DNA of 64,000 nucleotides from Acanthococcus lagerstroemiae (lineage: Eukaryota > Arthropoda > Insecta > Hemiptera > Eriococcidae): assembly GCA_031841125.1 (NCBI GenBank), contig CM063113.1:23581312-23645311 (forward strand). The letters run 5' to 3'. Positions 1 to 11,914 of the stretch are shown here, piece after piece (within the stretch, counting starts at the first letter, position 1; each line of letters opens with the position of its first letter). Below the pieces are notes generated by a model, which was not told the DNA's origin, did not search any database, and saw only the letters and a program-made list of their open reading frames with translations. The translations under genes and the position numbers were made by a program.

Positions 1-329
1 TGACACTGGTGGTCGCAGTCGAAGACGACGTAGCCACGCTTTAAAGCAAGATGAACGCGGGACTGAAGGCAATAACCCGTTAGATCGAGTCGGCTAGTTG
101 TGCCTAGCAGCCAAGAAGACAGAAGCGGTGTTGTTTAGACGTCGTCGACGGTACAACCCTCCTTCCTTTCGCCTAAAGGGAGCGGAGATTGCGCCCTGTA
201 CAGCCCTGAAGCACCTCGGGCTGTGATACAACGGGTAGCTGTCGTTCAGAGAACACGCGAAGAGGACAGCGCAGAAAGCGGAGAGAGTCGTAGCCGGATT
301 AAGCCGACTCATGTCGAACCTAGGGGGGC

Positions 330-417
330 CGACAGAGAAGAAACGTAAGCTGCTGGCGAACGTCGCCCGGGACCAATTTGGTATGGGTGCATCGCCATAC
401 GCCCATCTATCATCGAT
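330..417 (+). mobile_element. R1-like LINE 3' end fragment
   Basis: The stretch ends with the family's conserved box (381-400) followed by CGCCCATCTATCATCGAT. The same end is seen at 33,042-33,083 and 48,862-48,900. The GC-rich sequence at 1-330 may be more of the same 3' UTR, but only the end can be matched inside this window. Confidence 0.5.
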
Positions 418-3030
418 GGCCAAGTGGTAACGTGCCCGCTTTATAATCCTTGCGTCTCGGCTGCGAGTCCCATCAACGCCAGACAGGTAGTGATATTCGA
501 ATACCCCATTGATATCCTAACGGACACAGCAACTACAGTATCAATCGGAAACATAAGTAGCGCGTCCTGTAACCCTCGCCAGTTTACACGGACAAGACAT
601 TACAATCGCAGGGCGTGTTACCATCAGAGCAGAAAGACTGGCACTGTGCGTGTGTACATCGTGGACAGCTTATTCAACATCGGGAAACACGCGGCTAGTA
701 AGCGAACTGCGGCTGCACACTCTTCGGCACAGAGAAGGAAGACTCTAATGCAACAAAACCGCGGTGAATGCAACGGCAAACCACCCCGACTAACCTGCCT
801 AGGAGAGCCATGCGTAAGAAACCGCGACCGCCAACGCCTGGCATCGAATATGGTGCCTGAAGAAGAAAAATTGTTACCGGAATTCCTGAGCCTTGATACT
901 CTCTTTTTTTTCTTTTTGGAATTATTATCTATAGAATAAAGAGTCTTAAAATATTCATAAAAATTCTGTAATGGGGGCGGCCGCTACATAATTGCTCGTG
1001 GCGGCACGTTTACTGTTTTCGGGTAAAACTTATTAATGCCGCTGTATATATTTTTCTTAAGAGTGAAAACAGTTAATTCGAGAACCTTTTCAAACCCGCT
1101 CCATTAATCACTGAATCGTGATTAAAACGTGAGCTCCCAACCGGCGGGACCGTACAGACCGTCGCGAACGCGTTCTTTCGGACTAGCGAAATGGAATAAC
1201 AAAAAATAATATCCGAAAATAATGGCAACTCATCGCGATTAATCAAATCGATAAATCGCCACCGAGTTTCTAATAAATGCTGATTTACAAAAGACAATAA
1301 GAAGATCGACGGCAACGTGGATGCGATTTCAAAAAGTTTCTTTACTCACGAAGCTGCTCACGAACTCCGGCAATGCGCCGTCGTGTTCCTGCGTATCAGT
1401 TTCTTCAATCGGGTTCGCTAATCCAGGAGAACGGTTTGCCGAGTCTGCGGTACTCTGGAAGTCTCTCATTACTGTCTGTGTCAGCTTCGCTAACAAGCAC
1501 AATTAACAGCGGCAATTCGGACGATTAGATAAGTTCTATTATGTGACGGTAATTGGTGCTGGCAAAAATCGCCCTGTACAGTTACATCGGCACTCCAGCA
1601 AACAGTTTCGGAAATTATGTACCTGCCTGTCCAGAAGGGGACATCGATCCGGGAGCGGAGGCTACCAACTCCAGCTTATCTGGCACCGGATGGATGATTC
1701 CGCGTAACGGGCAGATTTGGAAGACATCTGGCCGCGCGGCGGAAGGACGTGCTGGTATACAGAAGCGTCGGATTGTTTTGCTGCTGAACGCGCGGAAACT
1801 GGAGCGATTCGTCATAGCATGAGACAGGTGACATTCGGGTTTTATCTGGCATTCCTTTTTGTCTCTCGCGGTCAAAAAGTATATTAAATAACACATCTCC
1901 GGAGTAATCGCGCTAAACCGGTACAATTACCGAGGTTCTTTAATCATTTTCCGCGCCAACCACATGAATGGTACAGTTAGCCAGCACCGCGCCGCTCCAA
2001 AAGTGAAACCAATTCGGCGACAATCCGTTACAGCTTACGTCGGATGCGAGAGACGAGCAATCGGCGAATTCCGGTGATTTTTGTCATTCGACAGCTCGAG
2101 TGTTATTCTCGCCGGCCCCTCAGCCAGAGATGCACCTTCAGATCTGGTTTGGTTTGGTTCTTAGACCCTGCGCGCTGCTACTCCAACACGCAGTAGTGTA
2201 TTTCATTCATGCACCAGCGAGGCCCGGTGACTTTGAGGAACGACTGACCGATATGACACCGTTCTGGCTGCGTCTTCGTTTGTGAATACTCGGAGTCCAG
2301 GTTTTTATTTCCGGCGAGGTTGCTCGTTCTTCGCATATATGTTGACGATTTTACGAGGACCGTTTTGGTTGCAGATTCTTTGGGTATTCTGACAATTTTG
2401 CAAGGACCGATTTTCAAGTTCTTCGCGGAAGATCGTAATATATGTACTTGATGCAAGAAGTTTGTGGGGTGGGTACTGGGAAATTTGAAGTAGTTTAACA
2501 GCGCTTTTTCCATTTCGGTTGCAGCATTTAATGAGTCGGGAGTGATCTATTAGTTATTCCGGCATCACTTACGAAGACGTGAACGTTGTATCTACCATAG
2601 AAGCTGAGGCAGACTTCAAATTTTAGAGAAAGTCATAGGTTCTGCGATACCATCTCTAATCTGTAATTATCGAGGGTTTTCTAGACCGGACGATGGATGT
2701 CACAAATAAATATTGCAAGATTAGGCCATCCGCTCGTTAGATCACCAATTTTTCGCTTTCTGTGCTGAGTCTGAAGTACGTCCGTCGTAGTGGACAGTGA
2801 GTTTGCTGGTATGCGTATACTTATTGCTAGAGCAGATTTGAAGGGGCTACGACCTTGTGAATTCTCCTGGAAGGGACGTCTGAAAAAACAAGGTGCGAGT
2901 CGGGCGAAAGAGAAAAGAAAGAGAGAAGAGAAAACGGAAACTAGATGCGATTTCTTCGAAAAATTCGGACTAAATATGTTCATGAGAGGGAAGAGTATCA
3001 CTTTCAAATGACTGACCCCGGTCAGCTTTG
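418..3030. other. Non-repetitive stretch, no gene recognised
   Basis: The sequence is richer in CpG than the window average between about 1,000 and 2,560. Several frames of 60-170 codons are open, but none shows a recognisable domain or a convincing acceptor and donor pair. The longest, 424-939 (+), ends inside a poly-T run and is probably chance. Host regulatory DNA is possible but not shown. Confidence 0.4.
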
Positions 3031-3826
3031 TGTTAGATGTCGGTTATTTTTAGTCTGTGTAGTTAATTTTGGTTCGATTTGATCGTTTTTTGATAAATTT
3101 GGCTATTTTGGGTGATGTTTGTGTTTGTTCAGTTCTGATCAGTTTTGACCATATTTGGTCGTTTCGGGCCACGGTCGGTTATTTTGACCATGTTTGGTCG
3201 CTTGTGGTCTCAAGTGATTAAATCTGATTGTATGGCTGTTCTTCATCTTACTTGGGTTACACTGTGTCTTATTATTTCGGGGCAATTTTGACCAGATTTA
3301 GGCGTTTTTGGACAGATTCGATCGATTATCATCTCTTCTGTAGATTTTATTTTGGCCAATTGTTATCACGTTTGGCCGTTTCTGATCGTACGAGACTACT
3401 TTTGGAAAAATTTGGTCATTTCAAGACAATTTATGTAATTTTTAGTCATAGGTCGTATTTCGTCGTTTTTGGTTATTTTTGACCGAATTTGGTTACATTT
3501 AATCATGTTTGGTAGACAATGAGGTCTCATATTTAGTTGATGTTTGCCAAGTCAGATTTGTCAGCAATGGTGCGTCAAAAGATTAGGGGGGGGGAGTTGT
3601 ATAAAAGAAAGTTTTCATCCCTAATTTCTACTAATTTCTAGACGCGAAGCTGACAAAAAGAAAATCTAGTCTTTGAGATTGTTCAAACTACCTTTTGTCA
3701 ACTGTCTGACAAGTTTTTTCATTTTTTTTCATTTTCCTGTTGTTTTGTTGGTTTGCAAATGATATTTAGAACCCTTTTAACTTCTTTTTACTGGAGGAAA
3801 GAGAGTACACTGTATACCCTTATACC

Positions 3827-3938
3827 CAGTGGCGTAGCCAGGGATAAAGGTTTTTCCAATTTTAGCATCCCTTTTAACACCCTCTCCTCCTTTGGTCAAG
3901 ACCAGACCGTCTCGAACACTAGGTTGGCTACGCCACTA
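3827..3938. mobile_element. hAT-like MITE, 112 bp
   Basis: The left end CAGTGGCGTAGCCAGG is mirrored by the right end TGGCTACGCCACTA. The flanks CTTATACC (3,819-3,826) and TTTATACC (3,939-3,946) match at 7 of 8 bases, the target duplication size of hAT elements. A run of 14 C follows directly at 3,945. The element is non-autonomous and sits inside the TTTGGTC block. Confidence 0.75.
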
Positions 3939-4422
3939 TTTATACCCCCCCCCCCCCCGTCCAACGCCACTGTTGGTCGATTATGGAGAAATTTAGTTAT
4001 TTTAGGTCCATTTTGATCATTTTTTGCTGTGAATCATGTTTGGTTATTTTTATCTATTACTAGTCGCATTAAATTATTTTTGATCATGTTTAGATTTACA
4101 TCCTGTGTCATCATTCTTCGTTGATTTTGACCAAGTTTAATCGTTCTTGATGATCAGGTTCGTTCGTTATAGAACATTTCAGGCCGCTTTTGCTTACTTC
4201 ACTTTGTTTGGTTATTTGCGTTTATTTTGGGTCACATATGGCTCTACTTGGCCATGTTTGGTGTACATTGTGTTCCATAACTTTTAATCAATTTTGAGCT
4301 AATTTAGTCGTTTCTAGTCAAATTTGGTCGTGTGTCGACAGATTTGGTCAATTGTAATCTTCCTTCTGGCCAGACTTGATTGAGTCTGCTCATTTTTCTG
4401 GTTGACCTGGATCGTTCCTAAT

Positions 4423-4689
4423 CAAGGGCCCAACTAAGGAGGGGGCTAAGCGGCTATAACCCCTAAAAATTCTTCGAAATTTTTAAAATCAAGTTTGAAA
4501 CGAAAGAAAAAAAAAGATTCCGATGGCCTGATGCGGTTATGTTGCGTTGTAGGTTCATACAAATTCACAGCTCATGAAAATAGGTAGGTAATATAAGGTA
4601 CCAAATCGAGCTTTCACCCCTGCCCAAGTTTTTTTTTTTTCCCCTAAATTCTAGCCCCCAACAAAAAAGAAGTTCTGGTTGCGCCCCTG
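4423..4689. mobile_element. hAT-like MITE, 267 bp
   Basis: The left end CAAGGGCCCAACTAAG pairs imperfectly with the reverse complement of the right end, CAGGGGCGCAACCAGA. The flanks TTCCTAAT (4,415-4,422) and TCCCTAAT (4,690-4,697) match at 7 of 8 bases. The interior is AT-rich, with a T-run near the right end and no coding frame. Confidence 0.68.
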
Positions 4690-4832
4690 TCCCTAATGGT
4701 TCATTGTTATGTTTGCTGTATCTTATTGACATGGATTATAAGTTTATTGACTGGCCTTCCATCCTATTTCCGACCGGCATGAAACATGATTCCAGTTCAG
4801 GTCACAGTTCAGTTCAGTTGTGCGTATTCCGT

Positions 4833-5129
4833 CTAGCCATGAGCTCATTGATCTTGATCTTTGCTGCGCGGCTGCAGTCTGCAGTCTCCGTCCTGTTACT
4901 ATGACGTCATATTACTGACGTGAGTATACTTGGTTCTAAACGTTACGCTTCCCCTCGACATTCTTCCAGCCACTTGCTCCTGAATTTTTGCTGTGCAACT
5001 GTAATCTGCAGCCGATTAACCCCCCTCCCCCCCTCCGACACGCCGTGTTGTTAATAAAGATTTCTATGGAAATTTTTTAATTAGGGTATTTCCTGCTAGC
5101 CATGGGCTCATTAATCTTGATCTTTGCAG
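4833..5129 (+). repeat. 34-bp direct repeat pair
   Basis: CTAGCCATGAGCTCATTGAT at 4,833 and CTAGCCATGGGCTCATTAAT at 5,096 start two near-identical 34-bp stretches that continue with CTTGATCTTTGC. A related CTGTAATCTGCAGCC piece lies near 4,998. Origin unknown. Confidence 0.45.
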
Positions 5130-6165
5130 CCAATTAATTGCTGTAGGACATATCCATGAACCAATATATCTGCATGCAGTGTAGATACTCGTCATCAGTT
5201 TACTGACGATTTTGGCTCCTTCCCTCCTGGGCGTGTGAAGTGAACGTGTCCTGATCTCCTGATGACGTTACGTGAGCGCGTGAGGAACGCGTTGTAATCC
5301 AGAATACTTCTGTAGCACATATCCTCCTATCCAAATGAATTTCGCTAGATTTTTTTCTTGGGTGGCAAAACCCTGTTCTAGAAAATAATATGATTTTATT
5401 TGTAGTAAAGTAATTTGTAACCTCCAAGAAGCACCCACTAGCGACGCCCTTGACCCCACCTTCCTTAAAATCTGGAGGCTCGTAACTGTACCACATAGTC
5501 TGTAGTTCTTAATTTCATAGTTTGAATTTTATTCCACAGATCTCAAATTAAAGCACTTCTCCAGTACGAAAGTGTCGTTGGAGAGGTGACCATACACGTA
5601 TCAAATGTACTAATGCAAGATTTATAGAAGGCCGTTCGATAATTATAAATAGACGATTAGGAGAAATTCACGTATAGCCCACTTTAGAGTCAGAAGCTGG
5701 TTTTCCGAGATAAGGACAGATGAATTAGGAAAACAATTAAAAATTGTGATTTATGTGAAACTTTTAAATACGATGAAGACTTTCTCTCACGTTTAGCTTG
5801 TTCAATAGGCGACAATAAAGAATAATTTTCTATTTTATCCAGCTTCGGTCCGATTTGGCCTTTTGCGGTGTTTTAGTCAATTTTGGTCAGGTATACTGGA
5901 TTTAAAAAAAATTATATTTAGTTCCGATTTTTTTCAGCCAGTCTTAGCCAGATTTCGTTGGATTTACTCATCTTTTAAGGATTTTGGTCATCATTTATAA
6001 TTTTTTCTGCAGGTTATTTCTGTTCAATTTTGGTCATTTCTGAACCGATTTGGTCGATATTGAATATAATTGGTCAGGTTTGTATTTCTCAAACCAAGTT
6101 ATTAATTTTGGCTACAACAAGCAGTGTTTGCTCATTGTAGCTGGGTTTTGATAGTTGTCGGTCAT

Positions 6166-6400
6166 CAGCGGCGTAGCCAGGATGGGGGGAGGGGAGTGAG
6201 ATTTTCAAGGGAGAAAAAGTCGAAAATTGAGGTATTTTTTAAAAATCGCCGATGTTAAAGGACTATTTTACAAAAATAAAGGTAGCATTATTATTCGAGC
6301 AAAAATTTTTCGAAAAAACGTGTTTCAAGGCGAAAAGTTGCTCAGTTTTGCACATTTTACATCCAATTTCAGGTGCCTCCCCCCTCCCGCTACCCCACTG
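6166..6400. mobile_element. hAT-like MITE, 235 bp, perfect 8-bp target duplication
   Basis: The left end CAGCGGCGTAGC matches the inverted right end (GCTACCCCACTG). TCGGTCAT is duplicated exactly at 6,158-6,165 and 6,401-6,408, and is itself part of the surrounding TTTGGTC repeat. A G-rich run follows the left end and a C-rich run precedes the right end. The interior contains AAAATCGCCGATG, which resembles the interior of the composite element at 17,836. Confidence 0.8.
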
Positions 6401-6910
6401 TCGGTCATTCTTGATCATGTTTTGGGTAGCTAGGTTATTTTTGGTTAGTTTATGTAACGTTTGAACGTTAAGCATTGGTTATACGGCTCTGGTTGAGAGT
6501 GAAATTAGAAAAGAGGGAGTTACCAATGGGGGAGGCTCCCTCAAACGTCTTCCAGAGCAGGCAAATTAGTGAACTTGATCTTTAGTGGGCAAAATTTCAG
6601 GTGTTGACATTTAACTTTTTTTTTCTTGTCAATCTGAAACTCTGAAACATTTTCGTCAGTTGACAAAGTCGAGTTTTCAGTAGGTAAAATTACCCCCTCC
6701 CCCCTCACAAAAACAATAACAACAAAAAACGCTTTAGTGCATTCCTTATTGATTGACTTTAGTTTTTATATCTTTTTATCTGATTAGGTCAGATTTGGTC
6801 GTCTTCGACCAAGTTTGGTGGTTTTTGATCGGTTTTCGTCGTGCTTGGTCGTTTTTGATTATGTTTATACATATTTGGTTATTCTCAGTCATTTTTGGTA
6901 AGATTTGATC

Positions 6911-9714
6911 AGATTCAGTAGCTTCTTGTTATTTCTGGGTCTTGTTCCCGTCTACCGTCAAAAAACCCTTGTGATATTAAGCCAGTTGTAGAACAGACAG
7001 TCATACACGTGTCTGCAGACTCTTCAGTTTTTCCTTTACTTTTTCCTAACCTCCTTTTTCGTACCTGAAGGATTTGCCGCTCTGACATAAGACTGTTATG
7101 TTGCGCGAATTGAGTTGTGCAAAGAGGAAAACAAGGTTTCCAGTATGAATTCATTACGTCCATACAATATTATTTCTTAATTCTCATTTATTCATATTAG
7201 AGATTTCCTACAGAATCTTCCATTGGATGGTAATTTATTAATTTTTCCCTAACCTTTCAATACATTTTTCGAAATTTTCTGACGTTTTCCTGACTTTTTG
7301 ACCTACTTTCAAAAATTCTGACTTTTCCTGATTTCCTGACCTTGTAGACACCCTGTCATACGAACCAAAGAATCAGGAAATCAGTCAATCAATCAGAGAG
7401 ACAACCAATGAGTGGTCAGTTCGATAGACAAATACTCAGACAGAAAAAGAGACTTGCACAGTACGGAACCTTATAAAACCAATACAAGCGAAGCAAGTAT
7501 CTCCGATGAGATTGAGTTACATAGCAGCTAAAAGGCGAGGTCCTCAATTGTACATGTATCAATGTACAGTAAACAAAGAAACAGATAGGCAGATATAGAC
7601 GTTCAGCTGCAGTTGATCTGAAAGTTCGTCTTTCGACTTATGACCCAGCCTTCGTAGAGAAATGCTCTTGATGACTTAGGACCTTCGAAGTCATGAATTA
7701 GAGTGGCTGAAGTCGTTTCGGTAAACATGGCTCCTGAAACCTGCAGATAGTTCACCGGAACATACCTTAATGATCCTTTTTCATAAGTTTCATTAGAATT
7801 AAATCTCTGAGAGGACCATTCTTCACATAGAGTTGCAGACAGTTCAGTATTCTCTTTCTATAAAACGGCGTTTCATACCCGGAGAACTTACACTGAACAA
7901 TTTTCATGCGAACCTTCGCCATCAGCTTCCACATAAAGATCCTTCATCAGAAGTTTTCCAGCACCGAATTCTGGAGTTACTCCGAAGCTTATGCTATACA
8001 CGGCGATAAGCTTTCTCGATTCCTTCGATCATATCACATACGCCCGGGTGCGGATGAAGACGATTTCATGTTATCTCTTTTCGTAACGCTGAATTCGTCT
8101 TCCCCTTCTAGATCCAATGCATTTTAATAACGAGCACACTCTTACACTATTTTTCACACGCATCGGTGACGGCACAACAGCAGGCCTACCAGAAGTCCAG
8201 AATTTACACCCGATACAAAATCGTACATACAGCTTTCGCAAACATATTTCACCTTTCCTGTTACCACCATAATCGACGTTAATTTTTCGTATTACAGTGT
8301 CTGAGTACAGCGCGAACCGCGCTTATCCGTAACGCTCATCTCAGATTGGCGGCCAGATCCGTTACCGCATTAATTACCACAAACGGGCAGTTCGGGAAAA
8401 AAAAATCAGGTTACCATCTTGCCATAGTGCTCACGCGTGCCACGCGCATTCTACCGCAGAGGTTTTTAAGAAAACACTGCTAAGTTACTATATACTTTCT
8501 AGCAAACGCTAATTATAATAATTTGCCGGTTGCCGTCCATTTCCAGCGATAGTTTATCTATCGGCGTAATGAAACAACGGAACAGCGGAGTGGAGCCGCG
8601 GAGCCTTCTCAGCCAGCCCTGCCTGGAAGCGATAAACGGCATGAACGTCGTCGACGGCTCACACAGTCGTGTTCTGGTTTCGATCATGTCCGGTGAATGG
8701 CAATTATCCGGGCATTTGATCGTGATCGTGCTGATTCGAACGGCGGCAACAGGGTGGTCGATTAGTGATTACAGGGACTCAAAGGAACGCTGCGAATGGC
8801 AACTGTATCGACCTTGGACACCTACAGACATTAGCTGTCGTCGAAGTCCCAGCAGAAGAACTTGAAATGAAGACATGCGGTGGTAGACCACAAGTTATAC
8901 GGGCATAAGCTGCAAAAAGTTGCAGTGGATATGGATAATCTGAACAGTTGAAGAAACGTGGCTATAGAAGTGGAGTTCGTGATTATTACTGATCGCTAAG
9001 AACGCAGCATCCCCCTGAGGGAGCCAGCTCGAAATAGCAAGTTATCACCTGGGCAAATCTTATAGTACAGATGCACCAATGAGGCCACCAAGAGATCCTA
9101 TTTTGGCAATTTTTCAAATGAAAGCGCTGTAACAATCATGAGGAAGTGGGTACACAGAGTCGGTGGAGAGTCAAAAACGTGGCAACACTTGTCGAGTACT
9201 ACGGATTCCTTCTCTTACAGGATTCTTTGGGAGCATTTATTTTGGAAGTGGCCACAGCGAGGACTGTACTATAAGGCCACATGTGGCATATTCTGCCTTA
9301 TACCACGTGCACTACTTTCCTTTACTGTATCATTACTTTTTCTCAGTTTGGTTGCTAGACACGCTTGTTCCATTGTCACGTTCTGTGTACACTTCGTACA
9401 TCATATTTTTGTTATTCTAATTGCCTGCTCCAGGTTAAAACGTTCACCTTTAACAGCTACAGAGCAGCGTCTGTCATGTCACGAACATCAGTATGTCGGG
9501 GTGTCAACGGAACACGACGATGGACACAGATAACAAATCACCTACTTTTATACAACTTTTTTTTTTTTTAATTTCGTTCGTCCTCTCCATGACGAGCTAC
9601 GCACGATACGCAAAAAGTATAGCCCTAGTACCCGAATACACTGGTAATTTAGAACACCCGAAGTCATTTGGACTTGCTACAAGACTTCGCAGTTCTGCAT
9701 GTTCTCATTATTTT
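6911..9714. other. Non-coding stretch, no gene recognised
   Basis: Degenerate TTTTCCTGACTTTT-type sequence fills 7,210-7,350 and CAGTCAATCA-type sequence fills 7,360-7,480. A CpG-richer unique segment lies at about 8,280-8,900. Frames at 7,906-8,127 (+), 8,530-8,865 (+) and 9,138-9,533 (+) are open but show no family or clear exon borders. Confidence 0.4.
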
Positions 9715-9722
9715 ATTATTAT

Positions 9723-10988
9723 CAAGGCCGCACTTAGCTTTTGTCCGCCTTTGGGCTATGAAATTCTGTGCGCCTTTTCTCCGTAAATTTTGCTCTTTTT
9801 TTCAAGCGGGTGGGGCTTAGCAGGTCTCAAAGTATAAAATCATTCAGCACTCGTATTCGTCAATTTTTTATTTTTTATTTTTTTTAGTCAAACGTAAATC
9901 TGCAAAGTCTACTTCATTTTGGTCATTCTTCAAAAAGGTCGATATTTCAGGTATGTTTTTTCATGGAGAAAAGTAGAGGCTGTTCAAACTTTTTTCGATG
10001 AGAGTCGTTAAGAGGTGTTCTGTATAACATATTGGTAAGATTGGTCCGACAGTGAGGGGATTCTGTGTTTTGGCATAGCCATCAAAATAATGAATGCCAT
10101 GCCGAAGGACACATGAAAAAGTCCATGCCGAAAGACAATTGCGAATAAAAAGTGTTCTGCCGTCGACTAGTAGGTTCCAAAACAAAAAATTATATGGGTA
10201 AAAACATACTAACCCATAGACGTAATTATTTTTGGATGATGAACGTCTATCGTTGCATAGAGATGACCATGCTGAAGGTCACACTTTTTCAACTCCTAAT
10301 TTTAGACAATAATATGCGAATGCACGAGTCTCGTCACAAAAAAACGGGATTTGATATGCGGACCGTATTGCTCTGATAAGAATATACAATTTGACCATTA
10401 ATTGCGACGAAGAAATATTGAAATGTCTGTTATGAGATTGGCTGACAAAAAGCCATGCCGATGGACAAAAAATCGAGGGACAATTTTCAAAGCTGGCCAT
10501 ACTGATTCTCACCAATGAAGATGCGATTTCAGTGTTACCTTGTGATTCCTTCATCCATTTAAAGTAGCATAACGTTGTCAGCTTGTTCTAATATACAGCT
10601 TGAAAATTCAGGGGAAAAAAAAATAATGAAAATCGTTCGAGGGACAGCCATGCCGACGGACATTTGAGCATATTTAGTCCAATTTTGACCCTTTAAAAGT
10701 GGATCAAATTTTCTTCTGAAAGTTTGAAAAAGTACATAGAACTGAGTCATGTCTATCAACGAAAAAAACAAAAAACAACAACAACAACAAAATGGCCGTA
10801 TCATTAATAGCTTGTGAGTTAACTGCTGGGGACAGAAATATCAACATTTTCGAAGAATAACCCATTTATCGTTTTACACTTTTCGAGACGCTTTAAAAAA
10901 TCGTCTTTTGTTTGCCGCCCCGGGCAGCCTCTGAAAATCTGCCACCTTGGGCTAAAGCCCCTTCAGCCCATGCCTAAATACGGGCCTG
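9723..10988. mobile_element. hAT-like non-autonomous element, 1,266 bp
   Basis: The left end CAAGGCCGCACTTAG pairs with the inverted right end CAGGCCCGTATTTAG. ATTATTAT is duplicated exactly at 9,715-9,722 and 10,989-10,996. Near the right end are CCGCCCCGGGCAGCC and GGCTAAAGCCCC, resembling the interior of the smaller element at 19,766. There is no transposase frame. Five copies of CATGCCGANGGACA (one with two changes) occur at 10,098, 10,124, 10,268, 10,454 and 10,649, all in one orientation. Confidence 0.72.
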
Positions 10989-11135
10989 ATTATTATTTTT
11001 AATCTTTACTCGAATATTCCAAATATTTTGTACTTATAAACTGGTGGTAATATTTTTTTCGTTTTTACAAATATTTATAAATGATTTTTTCTTTGTCGCT
11101 CGAGTTACATAATGATTTTTATTTTTCTGTTGCAG

Positions 11136-11232
11136 GGTTAGCGCCATGATTCCGCGGAAGAGACAATGCTGGGAGTGAGAACAATACTCCTGGACATTTT
11201 ATGGCTGTTATTTCCTCTAGTGCAGCTGCAAG
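11136..11232 (+). CDS. Candidate host exon encoding a signal peptide (first coding exon)
   Basis: A pyrimidine-rich tract ending in TTGCAG precedes the exon, and a consensus GTAAGT donor begins at 11,233. The first in-frame ATG (11,166) opens 22 codons reading MLGVRTILL, then a leucine-rich stretch ending PLVQLQ, and the exon stops in phase 1. The leader has a basic residue near the start, a hydrophobic core and a small polar end, so it looks like a secretory signal peptide. Signal-peptide exons ending in phase 1 are common in immunoglobulin-superfamily and other extracellular-domain proteins; that assignment is inference. Because an acceptor lies upstream, at least one 5' UTR exon should exist further left. 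No downstream exon was recognised, so the gene is not named. An upstream ATG at 11,146 opens a 10-codon frame that overlaps the proposed start. Confidence 0.5.
11146..11178 (+). promoter_or_regulatory. Upstream ORF overlapping the signal-peptide start codon
   Basis: An ATG at 11,146 opens a 10-codon frame ending in TGA at 11,176-11,178, in a different frame from the proposed main ATG at 11,166. It overlaps the main start. If the exon is real, this uORF could lower translation of the main frame; that is inference only. Confidence 0.3.
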
Positions 11233-11553
11233 GTAAGTGTTTCACGTACGCATCTGTTTCAACAATAATTATCAGCAGTTTTTCCCTAGCCTAATCATTT
11301 TCGGGTATAAATGCAGTATTACAACACTGCAGTACTAGCACAGACACAGCCAAGGAGAAGGGGAAGAAAACAATTGGACATTTGCATGTCCTTGAACGTC
11401 CAAGGTCTGCATTACTTCTTCAAAAATCTTGTTTTTCTCCCGGGAATCGATCTTTATACTGCCCTTTAAGATTGTCTCGTTATCAGCAGGGGAAAAGGAA
11501 ATCTGATGGTGCCCATCAATACCGGTTGTAATTCATTCACTTCAATAGGTGAT

Positions 11554-11871
11554 CAGGGACGTACCGAAGAGTTTTGCCTGGGGGGGAGGGAGAGGATCGT
11601 GAAAGTACCAACTGACTCAACTCAGGATTCCCAAGTATCAAAGCAAAAAAAAAATTTTACCTGTTGGATTTTTCCAACTGATTTTACTCAAAAGTTCCAA
11701 GATCAATGCAAAAGAAGAAAAACCTTTTGACTTGTTGGGTTTTCCCAACTTCTCAACTCAATTCCCAAGTATCAAAGCAAAAAAAAAATTAACTTGTTGG
11801 ATTTTCCCAACTGCTGAGTGAAAAATTTCTACGGGGGAGGGGGTGCTTCCCTCCCTATCGGTACGTCCCTA
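11554..11871. mobile_element. hAT-like MITE, 318 bp, with internal tandem repeats
   Basis: The ends CAGGGACGTACCGA and TCGGTACGTCCCTA are inverted repeats. The flanks TAGGTGAT (11,546-11,553) and TAGGTAAT (11,872-11,879) match at 7 of 8 bases. The interior holds about three ~70-bp repeats built from CCCAAGTATCAAAGC, an A-run and the small hairpin GTTGGATTTTCCCAAC. It lies about 320 bp downstream of the candidate signal-peptide exon, so inside its first coding intron if the exon is real. Confidence 0.75.
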
Positions 11872-11914
11872 TAGGTAATTTATCCTAAATCTCATGAAGA
11901 AAACCAAGTCAATC

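Larger units (their letters stand above)
3040..6910 (+). repeat. Degenerate TTTGGTC-type low-complexity block
   Basis: Short motifs such as TTTGGTC, TTTTGATC and TTTGGTCATTTTTG recur at irregular 10-16 bp spacing at about 3,040-3,560, 3,960-4,420, 5,850-6,160 and 6,400-6,910. The gaps are filled by hAT-like MITEs (3,827, 4,423, 6,166) and by unrelated sequence at 4,700-5,840. The reverse-complement pattern (GACCAAAAATGATC) fills 22,690-24,470. It looks like an old, decayed tandem repeat rather than coding DNA. Confidence 0.6.

Noticed and set aside
424..939. Longest open frame in the window (171 codons, plus strand)
   Set aside because: It has no recognisable domain, atypical composition, no splice or promoter context, and ends in phenylalanines encoded by a poly-T run. 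It follows directly after a LINE 3' end.
7906..8127. Frame on the plus strand and a protein-like minus-strand reading ending near a GTAAGT-like donor
   Set aside because: No acceptor or domain could be fixed on either strand, and the donor position does not suit the frame.
8530..8865. 111-codon open frame
   Set aside because: No family or exon borders were found; it lies in a CpG-rich stretch where long chance frames are expected.
9138..9786. Several overlapping plus-strand frames with hydrophobic stretches
   Set aside because: Three frames are open over the same T-rich DNA, which indicates composition rather than coding.
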